DNA of 64,000 nt from the NCBI GenBank assembly GCA_005408345.1, contig SEMN01000007.1:436501-500500 (forward strand). The letters are read 5' to 3'. Both the position numbers and the translations under genes were made by a program. This document shows, in pieces, positions 1 to 13,049 of the stretch. This DNA comes from Macquaria australasica. Lineage: Eukaryota > Chordata > Actinopteri > Centrarchiformes > Percichthyidae. The notes under the pieces are model-generated. The model did not search any database, was not told the origin of the DNA, and worked only from the letters and a program-made list of their open reading frames with translations. The number at the start of each line of letters is the position of its first letter. The first letter of the stretch is position 1.

Positions 1-2672
1 CATTACTATAGTGTACACTTGCAATATCTCAGGCAGAGTGGGTTTGGCTGGGTGGTGTTTCATTTGTCTTCACATACGATTTACATTAAATAAAAGGCAG
101 CTATTAAAAGCATTTGTAGCAAGATGATAAATGGTGCAGTGGCGGTTTTGTTATGAGCAGATGATCAAAAGTGTCGTACGCCTCAGTGGTTTGTGAATAT
201 TCAAGAATGTCAGCTCATGTGTGTGGTGTTTTTTTTGTTTTTTTTTACGTTACACAGCAGATGCAATAAGCTGAGATAATTGGTGTACATCTAATTTACC
301 ATACAAATGACAAAACCTCAGACCACTTATTTTCTTGATGAATTGTTGATGTAGCTTTTTTTTTTTTTGGCTTATTTTAAATCATATACGGAGAGAACTA
401 AAACTGCTTAAATACATACTCAATCCCACAGAGCTGTACTGTTAGTACTCTAAATTTATCAAATCAACTTTTTCACTGAGAGAGCAGTAATCGTTCACGC
501 ATGTCTTGTTCATTAGGCCAAATCATTTTTGGTGTTTGTCTTCATTTGTTTAGGTACAGTCACGGGAGGAAATACACTGCAGAACAAATATGCTGTACTA
601 TAACGGTAGATTTACTCAGATCTTCTGTTGGTTTACTTAGACAAACTGTGACTGTATTTGCACAATGTTAAATCACCACTGAGGGCTTAAGGACTCTGTA
701 ATTTCCTTTGGTACAGCCAACTGACGGACCAGTTCTACATGACTTGTAACATCCAGGGGGGTTAGTCACTGACCCTGTGATGTGTGAGTGACTTGGGAGT
801 TTATGTTCTGCGATCTAAGCCCAAAGGAGGTTTAGAGTCACTCCTGTGTAAAGAGACCTTTGTGGTTGTGGCATGCGGCAGGGTGGTGCAAGACAGAGCT
901 GATTTTTCCTCCCGGTGAAAACGTGTCTCAGTGCACAGGCTGTTCACCTTTTCATTACACGCCGTTCCACGTCAACAGTGCTCTCTATTGGAGCATTCCC
1001 ATTCCCTCAGAGAATTTCGCAGGCAGTGTCCAACCATTCCCTGTGTTTAGACTGAAGTCATTTGGGCTGACTTCTGTGCTCAAAACTGGCTCGGGACAGA
1101 GGTCGCAACAGGATGTGAGAAATGGACGTCCAGACGTGGTCATGTATCAGGCTTTTCACTTCCTCCACAGTGCTTCTTGTTTCGTGTCAAACACACGACC
1201 AGCTTTGCTGTAGTGAGTGAAAAGGTTGGTCTGTTGCTTGTGGCTCTGCTGATTAACAGCAGCAGTTTCACTAATGTGTCAGCCCCCGAGGCTAGACCTG
1301 CAATCGTTTAACAGTGATCCATAAGAAATCACAGACACACTCAGGATACTGTGTGTAGCACCTGACAGATCCAGTAAACAAATGTTTTCACAAACCCAGA
1401 CGTCTGATTCAGGATTTACTGTATACCCTCTGTGTGCTTACTTTTAAATGTCTAACTTCAGCATTTCTGTGGGCACACATCAAAATGACACTTTGCCAAT
1501 TTCCTCAGGGTGGAGACTTTCTCACTCGTGCTGTGTTATTGACCCTTTCACTGGCAGACGAGGTGAGGGAGGATTACGCTAAAATCCGAAGATTAGTCAG
1601 GGATCTGAGCCAAGCTGCCATTATCTTAAAAGTGAACTTATATCAATCTTTCAGGAATGTGCAAGACATTCCCAAAGAGGCATAATTAAATCCACTCTTA
1701 TCTTCATTTGACTACCCACTGCCTGCCCTCTACAGACTAACAGAAGTACTGAATGGCCTGCAGGCTCAGAGCACTACCATTATACCTGTCAGTGTTTGGA
1801 CCTGTGTCCCCCTCAGTCTCAGTCAGTGTTTTAGAAGCACAAAGGCATATTATGAGGAAGCAGCAAGCCATTAGCCACCACCAGATGCTCTACTGTACCA
1901 GTAGCTCATGTCACTGAGGGCCTCTGTTGAAAAGATCTCCTCCCAGTGTTGACATGGAGGAGCAGCTGGCAGTTTGGACCACAGGCTGCTCTGCTACCTA
2001 TCAGTGGGAGGAAGGATTATCACACTAACCCAGACAACTCTGTTTTTAAGCAGGTAGCTTTGCAGTTGTGGAATTACAGTTTAATTACAAGATTGTGCTT
2101 GATTGCAGTCTGTCACTCATATTTTATTTGTACCCTCACAGTTGTTGGTGTTTTTGTGCTCATTTTTTAAATAATGTCTACAAAGGACTAGACTTATAAA
2201 TACAGTTGTCTATGTGCACCAGCCTTCAGTCTTGCATGGTGGGTGGGCATGTTTCTGAAATGCACTGGTGCACTTAAAGATAACAAAGACTTCCTCGTGG
2301 GAAACACTGGCTTAGATTCCAGTACAACACACTCAGCTATTTCCTATTCTTAGCTTCTTAAGATATGATATTTTTGTCTCTGAGTAAATGCCTCCATCAC
2401 TGGTTTTAGCAGAATACAGTACAGACAAACAGAGGAAGAAAAGAGGAATGGCAAAGGAGAAGTGCTCTGTATAACCACTACTCTGACTCGGCATCGCAGT
2501 GCAGATTTACATATGCAACAATAGGCTGTCAACTTCTCTATTTCCATGAGCAGTTAAAACAAATACCTTAAAATGTTTCACCAGAAAGGATTGAGACCCG
2601 AGTAGTTACTCACAGCCGTGCTCAAATGTGCAAAATGTGTAACTGACAGGTTGATGTTCATTTCATTTACAG
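1..2672. other. Upstream flank of the sulfotransferase gene, no coding gene seen
   Basis: I find no supportable coding exon here. Open frames are short, lack recognisable motifs and are interrupted by AT-rich sequence and T-runs (around 230-246 and 357-369). The stretch is probably an intron between a 5' untranslated exon lying further upstream (possibly outside the window) and the first coding exon at about 2673. This inference rests on the splice-acceptor-like sequence just before 2673 and on the known vertebrate CHST3 layout, in which the start codon is not in the first exon. No promoter or CpG-rich island is evident. Confidence 0.5.
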
Positions 2673-2888
2673 GACGAAACATCGCCTGCAACAGGGAATA
2701 CAAATAACTGGAAGGCTCTTTAAGAAGGCGCCTGGGGACTTGCAAGATTGGCAGAACCTATTAAGAAGCAGTCTGTAAAAGCATATCCAGGCACGGCTAC
2801 ATCCAAGAATGAGGATCAAATACACAATATCCATCGTCTTTTTTGTGACACTTGTTATCATTGAGAAAGAAAACAACATTATCTCAAG
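2673..2888 (+). other. chst3: chst3 first coding exon (5' UTR plus start codon)
   Basis: The exon is bounded on the left by a pyrimidine-rich acceptor ending in TTTACAG (AG at 2671-2672) and on the right by a perfect donor, AAG followed by GTAAGT, at 2889. The left boundary is predicted; the right one is well supported because splicing here restores a conserved CHST3 sequence. The ATG at 2809 is the only in-frame start: an in-frame TAA at 2776-2778 closes the frame upstream. The mammalian protein begins about 19 residues earlier, so the fish protein has a shorter cytoplasmic tail. Confidence 0.75.
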
Positions 2889-4323
2889 GTAAGTCCATTT
2901 CAGTGATCAATGGAGACCTTTTGTGATTTCCAGCAGGTTCGGGTATGTTTATCTCTTCAAAGCTTTTAAGAATTTTTACAAAAACTCCCTGAGCAACACA
3001 AAATTGCTGTAAATGTCGAGTTAAATAACAAGGCTATGACTTATTTCTGTTAACTTTGAAAGATAATATAACTCTGATTCCTCTTGCACTTTCAGGGTGT
3101 CAGATAAGCTCACCTTAAAGCAGACCCCCCAGACCCCTCTACAGCCCAGTGGTTTCTCCCACATACTGCTGAAGCACAATGGTTCTTTAACACCACTCAG
3201 CAAGATGGACTCTGCCTTCACATTGATGAAGCGGCGCCTGGAGAACTACAGCAAACACCAGGAGGTGGTGACAAGGGGCCGGAAACACATCCTCCTTTTA
3301 GCCACCACCAGGACGGGTTCCTCGTTTGTGGGCGAGTTTTTCAACCAGCAGGATGACAACATGTTTTACCTGTTTGAGCCACTGTGGCATGTGGAGAAGA
3401 TGTTGACGCTGGAGACCGGCGGCACCAACGCCACAGTGGCAGCCAAGGCATACCGTGACGTGCTCCAGCAGCTCTTCCTGTGTGACTTCTCCCTGCTGGA
3501 GAGCTTCATCGAACCCCTCCCTGTGGACCACATCACCCCCGCCCTCTTCCGCAGAGAGTCCAGCAGCTCTTTGTGTGAGGAGTCAGTCTGCAGCCCCTTC
3601 ATCAAAGGGGTCTTTGAGCGTTATCACTGCAGGACCAGACGCTGTGGGCCACTGAACCTGACCATGGCGTCTGAGTCTTGTCTCCAAAAGGAGCACAGGG
3701 CCATCAAGTCAGTGAGGGTGCGCCAGCTGGAGAACCTCCGTCCTCTGGCTGAGGACCCACGCCTTGACGTGAAGTTCATTCAGCTGGTTCGGGATCCTCG
3801 GGCAGTACTAGCCTCGCGCATGGTGGCCTTTGAAGCCAAGTACAAGAACTGGAAGCAGTGGGCTACGGATGTGGATGTGCCCATTGATGATGATGAGGTG
3901 AGGAAGCTGAAAGGGAACTGCGACAACATCAGGATGTCCGCTGAGATCGGCCTCAAACAGCCACCATGGCTGCGCAGGCGTTACATGCTGGTGCGGTACG
4001 AGGACATTGCTCGGTTCCCCATGAGGAAGGCCACGGAGATGTACAGGTTTACTGGAATCCCATTCACTCCACAAGTGAAATCCTGGATCCTGAAGAACAC
4101 CCAGGCCTCTAAGGAGACCAGCGGTGTTTACTCCACACAGAAAAACTCCTCAGAACAAGTAGAGAAATGGAGGTTCCGCTTACCATTCAAATTGGCCCAG
4201 GTTGTACAGAAAGTTTGCGGGCCATCGATGAAGCTTTTTGGGTATAAATTTGTAAGCAGTGAAGAAATGCTAACAGATAAGTCTATTAGTTTGATTGAGG
4301 ACAAAGTGTTCAGCTTTTTATAG
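2809..4323 (+). CDS. chst3: Carbohydrate sulfotransferase 3 (chondroitin 6-O-sulfotransferase 1), joined exons 2809-2888 and 3096-4323
   Basis: The enzyme transfers sulfate from PAPS to the 6-hydroxyl of N-acetylgalactosamine in chondroitin, in the Golgi lumen. Splicing 2809-2888 to 3096-4323 gives 435 residues: a short N-terminal tail, a single type II membrane anchor at about residues 5-18, then the EKEN-NIISRVSDKL stretch that spans the splice junction and is also found in mammalian CHST3. The 5'-phosphosulfate loop TTRTGSS lies at about 97-103, followed by VGEFFNQQ and FYLFEPLWH. The 3'-phosphate loop LVRDPRAVLASR is at about 257-268, and MLVRYED and YSTQKNSSEQ follow. Predicted N-glycosylation sites are at about N55, N138, N214 and N377. 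These landmarks match CHST3 rather than CHST1 or CHST7. Human CHST3 is 479 residues; the fish protein is shorter in the stem between anchor and catalytic domain. Teleosts have two copies (chst3a/chst3b), and I cannot say which this is. Confidence 0.95.
2889..3095 (+). other. chst3 intron, 207 bases
   Basis: This is a GT-AG intron with donor GTAAGT at 2889 and acceptor TTTCAG ending at 3095, preceded by a pyrimidine-rich tract (CTCTTGCACTTTCAG). It splits an arginine codon (AG|G), phase 2. The downstream reading frame continues GTG TCA GAT AAG, giving V-S-D-K. The frame therefore has no ATG near the exon start, which is why a start at 3097 would be wrong. Confidence 0.9.
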
Positions 4324-5345
4324 ACTTTGACAGACACGAACTAACATTTTGGAAAACTCTGGAATGACTGATATTTATTAGGGTCTTTTGTCCTGAGACA
4401 GAGAGATATATATTTTCCGATAGTGTGCTATTTAAAGTTTTTTACTATTTAAAATAGTTTGATGAAGAAGTATTGTTGAGCGGAAAATACATATAAAGCT
4501 TTTAACTATTGAAGCAAGGGTGTTTGAAGCAATATTAAAATGTATGGGTAATATGGGTGAAAATAGAAAGCTATCTTTGTTTTTGCACTCCGGACTGTTT
4601 TCTGTCCACAGCAAACTGTATCGCTGGCTTGTCCTGCAAGCCTGTCCAAATTTATTTCCTTACCAAATATAGGAAAGTCCTAAGGGAGATAGCTGTGGGT
4701 TTGTGAACAATAATGAGCTGTTTCAAACACTTCCAGGAACCTCTGTTAGTTAGTTATTTTTGTCCAGAAACTTCTGAGTTAGCAGCATAAGCTGCTTTTA
4801 CACCAAAGAAACTTGAAACGAAATGTTTATGCATAGCCAAAAAAAATGAATTGCTTTCTATAGCAATGCTCATGGCAGGAAGAGGAAATACCAGTGTTTT
4901 GCCAGGTAATTTTTACGCATGAGATTTAGAAGTAATGTCCCATGCTACTTTATTTATTTCTTCTCTTTGCTAAAAGTCATAATGACTCCAGCTTTGAATG
5001 TGCTCCACAGGTTATTTTCCCCTCTGCAGGGGTACTTTTCTTGCACACGTATACTGTAGTTTGCTGTACATGCATGTTTGTAATTGGCCAAAAGTTGTTT
5101 GAAGTTGTCGGGATTGTAAAGACCCATTGTATAAAAACAGATGTTTACGCTGCCACTGTATGCAAACATTCCAACTGCAGCTGGTTTGCAGGATTGTGCG
5201 AGGTTTGTCGGCAGGTCTCTTGTCAGTTGACACAAGTCTCTTGGCTGGTGATAAAAAGAGGCCCTGGCCAGCTAGACTGTTTGCTAATGTTCCAGTCTGC
5301 TCTTTTTTCATTTTGTTTGTTACAATAAACCTTCTTTTACATTAA
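4324..5345 (+). other. chst3 3' untranslated region
   Basis: This is AT-rich sequence after the TAG stop at 4321-4323, with no further coding potential. A weak ATTAAA hexamer occurs at 4534-4539 and a canonical AATAAA at 5324-5329. Another AATAAA at 5559-5564 could serve as a later alternative site. The right end is an estimate from the hexamer, as no transcript evidence is available. Confidence 0.55.
5324..5329 (+). terminator. Candidate polyadenylation signal of chst3
   Basis: The canonical AATAAA lies about 1 kb downstream of the stop codon. It is preceded by a T-rich stretch (5300-5320), and cleavage would be expected around 5340-5350. Mammalian CHST3 transcripts have much longer 3' UTRs, so distal sites may also be used. 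Confidence 0.5.
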
Positions 5346-5836
5346 TAGTAATTTATCTCACTTTCGGCATGAAAATACTGCATCCATAACTGGGGCAAAA
5401 CTGTTCTTTAGTTAACTTGGCTGAAAGAGTTTTACATTCAAGCACAACTTCCCCATTTTGTCATCCTTGTCAGTTACCGGATCAAAGAGGCTTAGCAATG
5501 ACAGCATAAAAGGAAGCAAATGGGGCAGATGAATGTAAAAGATACCCATGTGGTGTCAAATAAAAAGGAACACTTGTGAATGCAGTACACAGTAAACACC
5601 TGCCCTGCAATACATACATACAAGCTTCTAATGGCGTATCCACCTTCAAACAAGTTATAGCTAGTTATACCAAATGCAGGAACACTACATTAGCAAAGAG
5701 GAGCAGTGGGCACAAGTAGACTCACCAACACCGAAAGAGCTTTCACAGACTATTTGCTAACACTGCAAACTCAGGCCTCAAAAATGACCACAGTTGAATC
5801 AACCCATCCCTGACACAGTCTCAAACTAAAAGCCTG

Positions 5837-6307
5837 TAGCCACACTAGTGACTCTGTGAGGCTGTACTTAAGCACAGAGGTGCTTTGAGGTAAATGCTAA
5901 CATCAGCGTGCTAACATGCTCATAATGACAATGCTAACAGGCTGACGGTGGGTATAATGTTTACCATGTTCACCATGGTTATTTGGTCATTATTATATGG
6001 TATAGTATGGTATTTATTATTATTATATGTTATTATTCATCCTGAAGGGGGACATGAATGTGTGCACCAAATTTCATGGCAATTCATCTAATAGTTGTCC
6101 AAGACATTTCACTCAAACCCACACATGTCAACTTCACTGTAAGTCAGGGGATCAACAGTCAGTAAGATTCATCCTTTAGGGATCATGAATATCTGTACCA
6201 AATTTCATGGCAATTCTAATAGTTGTTGAGACATTTAAGTCTGGACCAAAGTGATGGACAAACAGAACGATATCTCCATTCCTAGAGCCACTGTGCAAAT
6301 GTGGCTA
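5837..6307 (+). mobile_element. TIR-type MITE of a family common in teleost genomes
   Basis: The left end (TAGCCACACTAGTGACTCT) and the reverse complement of the right end (TAGCCACATTTGCACAGTGG) form an imperfect terminal inverted repeat. The element is flanked by TA at both outer edges, which may be the target duplication. The interior contains phrases I recognise from many perciform genomes (ACCAAATTTCATGGCAATTC; TCTGGACCAAAGTGATGGAC). A 20-base perfect direct repeat occurs at 6066-6085 and 6197-6216 inside a longer, roughly 65-base duplicated unit. There is no coding capacity. Family and superfamily assignment are from memory and need a repeat-library check. Confidence 0.6.
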
Positions 6308-9300
6308 AACATTATAGAAAATTCCCAAAGGTTGCTTTTGTTGCAGGGTTGTCGTCTTGTATTGCATTGGACTGTAAGGGCCTGGTTATGCTAGAAAGTA
6401 ACTAGTTTGTACGATCTGTTTTCTGACCACATTGGAAATCAACCCCCTCCAAATCCGACGTCGGAAAGGTGTGGGGGAAGGGGGTCTCTGACAAGCACTT
6501 CTGATAGAGTACACTGACGCCTTAAGCTATTCCTGTTATCTGGTCCATTACCAGAAATACTTCTCATGGCTGGTTCACATTTATTGCGTGCACATAAGAG
6601 TTTGTTGAGCTGTTTTGTGCTTTGTACAAAAAAAAAAAAAATCTATAAAAGAAACATTCACAGTTCATTTAATAGTTTTAGTTGTGAAACACAACCACTC
6701 ACTGATTTCCAAGCCTCTTTGCTTTTTGTATGAGAGTTTAATTGAAGTGTCCCTTACTTTTATTTGTTCTACCTAAACCAAATGTTTAGCTTTCTGTATA
6801 CTGACTTCTTGTCTCTAAGGAGGCAAGAAGGAAGGATACTGTGGAGGCAGCTGCCTTGACTTCCAGTGTGTTTACCACTGTGGCCCTGGCTATTTAAGTC
6901 TCCAAACCTAGTAATTACCCCAACTTTACATATAATGTGGTCCAAGTCATTTTCATCCACCTGACCCCACCCGCTTACAAAAACGCAGTCTTTTACTTTC
7001 TGCCTCAGTCATTTTCTTATACACAAAAGTGGCTTTTTTTGTTTTAATATCACTTAATTCACTCATCTGAGCTCTCACACATTGCTAAGCGACCTCAGTG
7101 CACTCAAAGTACGTTCTCTCATATCAACAGATCATTATCTGGTTAGTTTGGGCTGGTTGTTCTATTTTAATAAAAAGTGTTCCCAGGTCTGCAGCGTCTG
7201 AGACTAAACCTAATGAAGAGAGGTTCAGCATTCATAAACTCTTATATTGGAGTGGCTTTATGTGGGACGTGTGGAGGGTGGAGTAACTGTATGGTTGGAG
7301 CAAATATAGAATAACCACTTTCCACTGAATTAAAGCCTTCTCACCCCCTCCTCTGCAGTAAAATGAGGGCATTTAGGTAACCCCACCCTCCTGCTCTGTT
7401 ATATGGCGTCCTGCCACATCAATCATGAGGGGTTTGAAATATGCAAAACAGCCTGAGCAGAATATCCGAACGATACCGTGCTGTAAGATCTGTGATCAGC
7501 AGACACAAAACTGAGTTTATTCAGACGCGTATGCATAAAACTCGCTGTTGCAGGCGATAATTATGGTTGAGAAGGAGACATAAATCTAAATACACAGTAA
7601 ATTATCTCACACTGAGGAATGCAATTCATAAAACTCAGGTTGTTGCATGTGATAATGAGTGACTGTGCGAGGAGCGGGCACAGAATTTCAATGCACTAAA
7701 CCCATTGCATACAACTGATGAGTGATGAGGAGACAAATTAAGCAGTTTTCATCTGTCACATAAAACTGGTGTATTGGAAATGTCACTTATCGACTTTTCT
7801 CTCATCTTTGATCATTTCCCCAACTGTACATAAAATCCATATGGGCAGTTTTCCAGTGTATCAGCACAAGTTGCACAAAGCTGTGTGGCAAATTTAGCAT
7901 AGGAAGCACTTCTTGGCCAATATCACGCTGCTTCAAATAAAATGGTGGCAATAAAACCTGTTTTTCGCAGGCATTTATTGACACGGGATCAAATGTCACG
8001 TGAGCTGTCTCGCCGTTATTAAAGCCAGACATTCTTCTAATTTTGAGTTTAAACAGGAAATGGTAACCTGGGGATTTATGAGTGCTGTTGTTGTTTTTTT
8101 TCTTTCTTCACATACAACCATAGACAGACATCAAAGATCTGATGTGGTTAGGCTTCCCTGCCAGAGCTACGCTGATGTGTTTGCTGTCAACATAGTCTCT
8201 AAAAGCAGTGTAGAAATAAGTATGAACACCAGTTTTTCCTCATACACAAATGACCATAACAGCACAAACTTAACGTGCCAAAACTGTATCTACCATCACC
8301 CCTTGCTATCTTTTTCTCCTTATCTATGTGTCTATTCATCTTTAAGCAGGAAGTCAGCAACTGTTTCATCTTGCTGTGTCACAAAATCACAATTGTGAAA
8401 CTCTGCGCTGAAGATATTGGTACATTTATATTGTGATTCACTGACCTATTGAGTAACATTTTTAAATTTCTTTGGCATTTGTCACAAGACACTTTTGTTT
8501 TTGTTTTTTGAGTACTCCATTGTGGCTGACCATGCCATAAAAGCCTTTGACAGAACGGAAATGGATGCCCATTTTCTCTGGATTTAGATTTAGCGAAACA
8601 TGTGAAAACTGCCTCTAAGATGTGGGCACAGACTCAAGCTGTCTGACCATTACAGCCACCAAAATGTATAAAGAAACAGAATAACAGTAACTGTGATGAC
8701 TGTGTGTAGCTTAAAAAAACACATTAACCAATTTTCATCCTTACAATAAAGTCTGGATATTCTATGCGAGGTGTTTGCCAAAAATGTGCTGTTAAAAACT
8801 GAAAATCCTTCTTTTTAGGAAAAAGGTCAACTCTTACAAAGTCAAAAGCGTAAACTCGAATTGCATTTATGTTTTGTCTACTTTGTGTTTGAATATTGTT
8901 GATGCTTTAGGGTATAATGGTCCTCATCCCAGGAAATAGGCCTGTTAGAGACATGTGATAAACCCCAGGGACTTTCTACCCAAATGCAGTGTAATCTTTG
9001 ACTTCCTTACTTGGTCTTCTCTTGGTTTGCATTTGTTTTCACTGGAACACCCTTTATCATTTTCATTATGAGCTCAGTGTTTATGCAAGTACTGCCAACC
9101 CCTCTACCCAGTCCCACAAGAAAACATAAAGCATTACTCCCACTCTAAATTTAGATATCCATTCTAGTTGGAAATAACATGGACGTTTCATGGTCTTAGC
9201 AATCTAGCATGACATTCAGTTTCAGTCAGCCCCTTGCAGTACAAACAATGGCTTTGTGGGTGAGGGGAGAGTTTAAGTAAATATTTGGGGTTAGGTCAGC

Positions 9301-12300
9301 AGGTGGTGCAAAGAAAACAAGATGTCAAAGCATTGCTCTGATTCTCAGTGAATAGGTGTCATTCCTATATTTACTTTCTTTTTTTTGTTGTTGTTTTTTT
9401 TAATACGTGGAAATATACTCATCAAGCATACATTTTAAACCCACTGACATTCCTTCCTGAGGAAATTCAAAGCCACAAAAGGAATTTCTGCCATGCCAGA
9501 AAAACACAGAACATTTACAATTTCCTACATTCTTGTCCTTTTTTTTCTTTTCTTTGTTTCTTTGTGTGTGAGGGACATTACAGCATACTGTATGTACAAA
9601 ACACTGCAACTGCAACAACCACAATTAAAAAGAAAAACAAGTACATTTTGTATTTTGCATCCTTTAAACTTTGCTTAAATATCACATACAAAACAGCATC
9701 ATTTCTTAAATGTCTGTGTTACTAAAGTACTGCATAGCTCAAATAAAATAGGCTCACTGTAGGCTTCTCAAGTACAAGATGTGCCACCATTTGCATTTTG
9801 AATTAAGGTTTGTGAAAGAACTGTTTCCTCAGCCAAATCTGGTGGGCATAACACAAAGCTTCCCTTACATCAATACCTCCTTTTGTGTCAGCACCAAGCT
9901 AGAGTGAAGAGGTCTTAAAAAAAATAAATTTAGAACTACTGAATGGGTCGCTCCATTTGTCCCACTCTGCTGGCTTTGCTCCAAATAGAGAGTAAGTGCC
10001 TTTCTACTGCCACTATTACTCACAATAAAACAGGCATTACAGTTTAGGTCTAAAAGGAGCAGAAGGAGCAGAGAATGTCTTCATTTCCCATAAGATGTGG
10101 CGCTGATGCATTTACCAATTATAGATTAATCTCCAGCCTCAACAGTGTAATGACAGACCTTTTCCTTTTTGACGTAGCAGATGCCATGTGAGCACCAAAC
10201 ATGCGATGCTGTTCCATGGTTGCCACAAATGAAAGGATCCAATAAAGATTCTGAAAAATGTTTGTCCAGCAGACCAGAATGACCACCGGATGCAGACGAG
10301 CAGCAAGTGTCCATTTTTACATGTAGGAAATGATGGTGGAGAAACGGAACTGCAGCCATTCGAAAAATCTAAATTGTGGGCTTTCATTCCCACCTTTTCC
10401 CCTCACTTTGAAGTTTGTATTTTCTTCGTAAAAGGAGAAGCTACAGAAACAAAGAATCATTTGTGTTATTCATAGCGAATCACGCACCACTAACAGAGGA
10501 ACGGAGACAGTTTATTTTGAGTATAAGTTGAACAATAATTATAGACTGTGGCACCCTGTTGTGGGATTCAGAATTTGGTGTTGTCATAGCAAACATTAAA
10601 TAGATTTTTTAATATTTACTGTACTGTGATAATTTTAATATGGGTCAGTGACAAAAATAGTCCACATTTAACCACAAACCACAGTGCTAAAATAACTGAA
10701 TGCACCCGTTCTGTGTGCCACACCACCAGCAGGCCAGCATGTGACTCGTAAAACAACAAAATTAGGATCAAATGGTCACTTGTCAAGTTTAATGTTACTA
10801 GCATTCACTTAAAAATGATGTGGAACAAAAATCTGGGCAGGTATTTCCAGGACATCCAATCAAATTCAATCCTAACAATCTATTTATAAATCTATAAATA
10901 CAGAAATACAACAGACAATGAAACCCTTCATGGTTGTCTTCTCCTTCTGTGTTTTGTCCTCCTCTAAACACTGTATAAAACTGTGAGAGGAGTCAACACG
11001 GCAGGAAACAAATCAGCCCTTTTCACAGTGGCCCTTCACTCTCTTTGAATGGGGCAGCAGGAAGGGATCATTTTCATACCTTTGCCCCAGCCATTTCTCG
11101 TACACAAAGCTGCTCTATTTCTAGAGCACAAGGCGGGTGCAGATAAAGTACGGGTAAAATTCCCCTTGGAGAAAAACACGTTATATAAAGAGGCAAAATG
11201 AGTCTGACAAGCTAACATTTACCTTCTCTTATTGCAAGATTCTTATCAAAACAATGAGGTCCACTCCTACAATGTGTACCCACTTTGTTCCCCTGCCGAG
11301 AACCAGTTCTGTCTTTGCCTAAGTGCATATAAAGCTGGTTTACAGTAACAATAGCTTAACAACTGATCATAGAATATGTGGTATATATATATAAAAAAAT
11401 TAAATAAGAGACAAAGATGCTTTCTGAGAATCTGTTATATGTTTCTACTACCATACTGCTCTACAAAAGGCAAAGAGCTGAGTTAAAGACCTGATTCTGA
11501 CTTTCTGACAACTGTTTTACTATATAAAAAAGAATTATGCCATAGAAATGTATATGTATGGCTTTGTATTGCTGCCCAAGATGAATTAACTACACTAGAC
11601 TATGCAATTTGTTCATTTTTTTCTAAGCTAAGCAATCGCATCTCTGTTCAAATGCACCTCAGCACATACAACAGTAAGTGAACGCATCGCTGTTTGTACC
11701 ACCACGACGTTCAATGCTGATTCTGACTGTCTTCAGTCTGTGCTGGTTCAAGCTGTTACATTCAATTCAGTACAAAACTAGTCTATATACGCAGTGTTTA
11801 CAAGGTTAATAGCTCAGCAGCTACTTATTTGTGACAGTTATTACATTGTGATTGTTTCTGTGGCTCTTATTGTCTTTTAATATGCTCTTAACATTGCTCT
11901 TAGGAAGAGATGTACTATGTATTATAGCTGAGCTGACAACAGCGCTTTCAGTCACCAGTGAGTGGAGCTCCACTGCTAAAAGCTGAAAATGGTGATTCAG
12001 TATTGAAGATTCGGATACTGAACCCTGAACTTTACTGAACTAAGGTTAACTAGCTTAGCAGATCTCAGCTTCTGGCTCAAGTTTAATTGATGTGATTTGG
12101 TGGTTAAGTTACCTTTAAATCACATATTTAAATGTATTAAATTGTAAATTAATTTAGTATTTAAATTTCAACATAAATATTAATAGTGGAGCGACAGACA
12201 GCCAGCAAAACATATACATGTAATTCATACAAGCTATAATAATAATAAATAATCAAAATAAAGTTTATTTTCTTAAACTATTTCAAATGGCAAAGAAAGC

Positions 12301-13049
12301 TGATAGAACACATTTTGTTTACAGATACTGCAGTTTCTCCTTTCGATGGCTATCCAAAGGCAAAGTGAAGTATCTATATATATATTTTTTTAACTATTAT
12401 CTGGGCTCTATGGCAATTATATTTTCGTGTAAAATAATCAACCTAAAAAGGCATAAAATTAAACCATTACAACCTTGCTATCTGTTATGCAGTTTGCCAG
12501 CCAGCCTGAAAACTTATTTCTTTTTTCCTTCACTGCCTCCGTACTTACTGCTCTCTGCCTTTGTAGGGCACTATAAAAAAAAGCTGTTTTTTGTCATTGT
12601 GCACCTGCGTGTCCTGGCGAGGACAGATTCAGGTGTGCATACTTTTAAACAAAGAACAGAGAAGACTTGTATTATTATTATTACCGAGGCAGGGCAAATT
12701 GGATGGGTGCTGCACATACCGCAAAGGACAACCACCGCTGGCCTCAGAGAAACATCCCCTGCAGCTACACAAACATCTGCGTGGCACTAGAATATGCAGA
12801 ACAGGTGGTAAGGCCATGACCCTTCATTAATGCCTGATGACAGATGAGCACCAGCTGATTGGACTGAAAGCGCTTCTCTTCTTATGACAAATTGTGGTTT
12901 TGTGTTACAGTATGTACTATAAACAGTTAAGGAAGTTAAAAGTTTAAAGATTTTGGATTCAAGAGCTGCCAGGTTATTGGTTCATTTGGGGTTCCACAAA
13001 TAAATTACATCTACCTGTTAGCATCATATGTATTTATTTCAGCACAGCC
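6308..13049. other. Intergenic, no gene recognised
   Basis: All open frames in this stretch are short, without recognisable domains or plausible exon context. It holds A- and T-runs (for example 6629-6641), AT-rich tracts such as 12115-12260, and several isolated AATAAA hexamers with no linked coding sequence. Nothing here supports a tRNA or rRNA. Confidence 0.5.

Noticed and set aside
860..1213. A 117-codon open frame upstream of chst3.
   Set aside because: No domain, no splice context, and low-complexity composition typical of chance frames in intron sequence.
1509..1562. A 54-base stretch bounded by CCTCAG and GAG|GTGAGG that could encode an exon (GGDFLTRAVLLTLSLADE).
   Set aside because: The splice-like edges are short and common, no adjoining exon fits, and the peptide matches no family I know.
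10615..10640. TACTGTACTGTGATAATTTT, reminiscent of miR-101 (TACAGTACTGTGATAACTGA).
   Set aside because: The seed differs (ACTGTAC instead of ACAGTAC), and I see no complementary arm forming a hairpin.
12287..12790. A 167-codon open frame, one of the longest outside chst3.
   Set aside because: AT-rich, with runs of K, Y, F and I and no recognisable motif. It looks like a chance frame.
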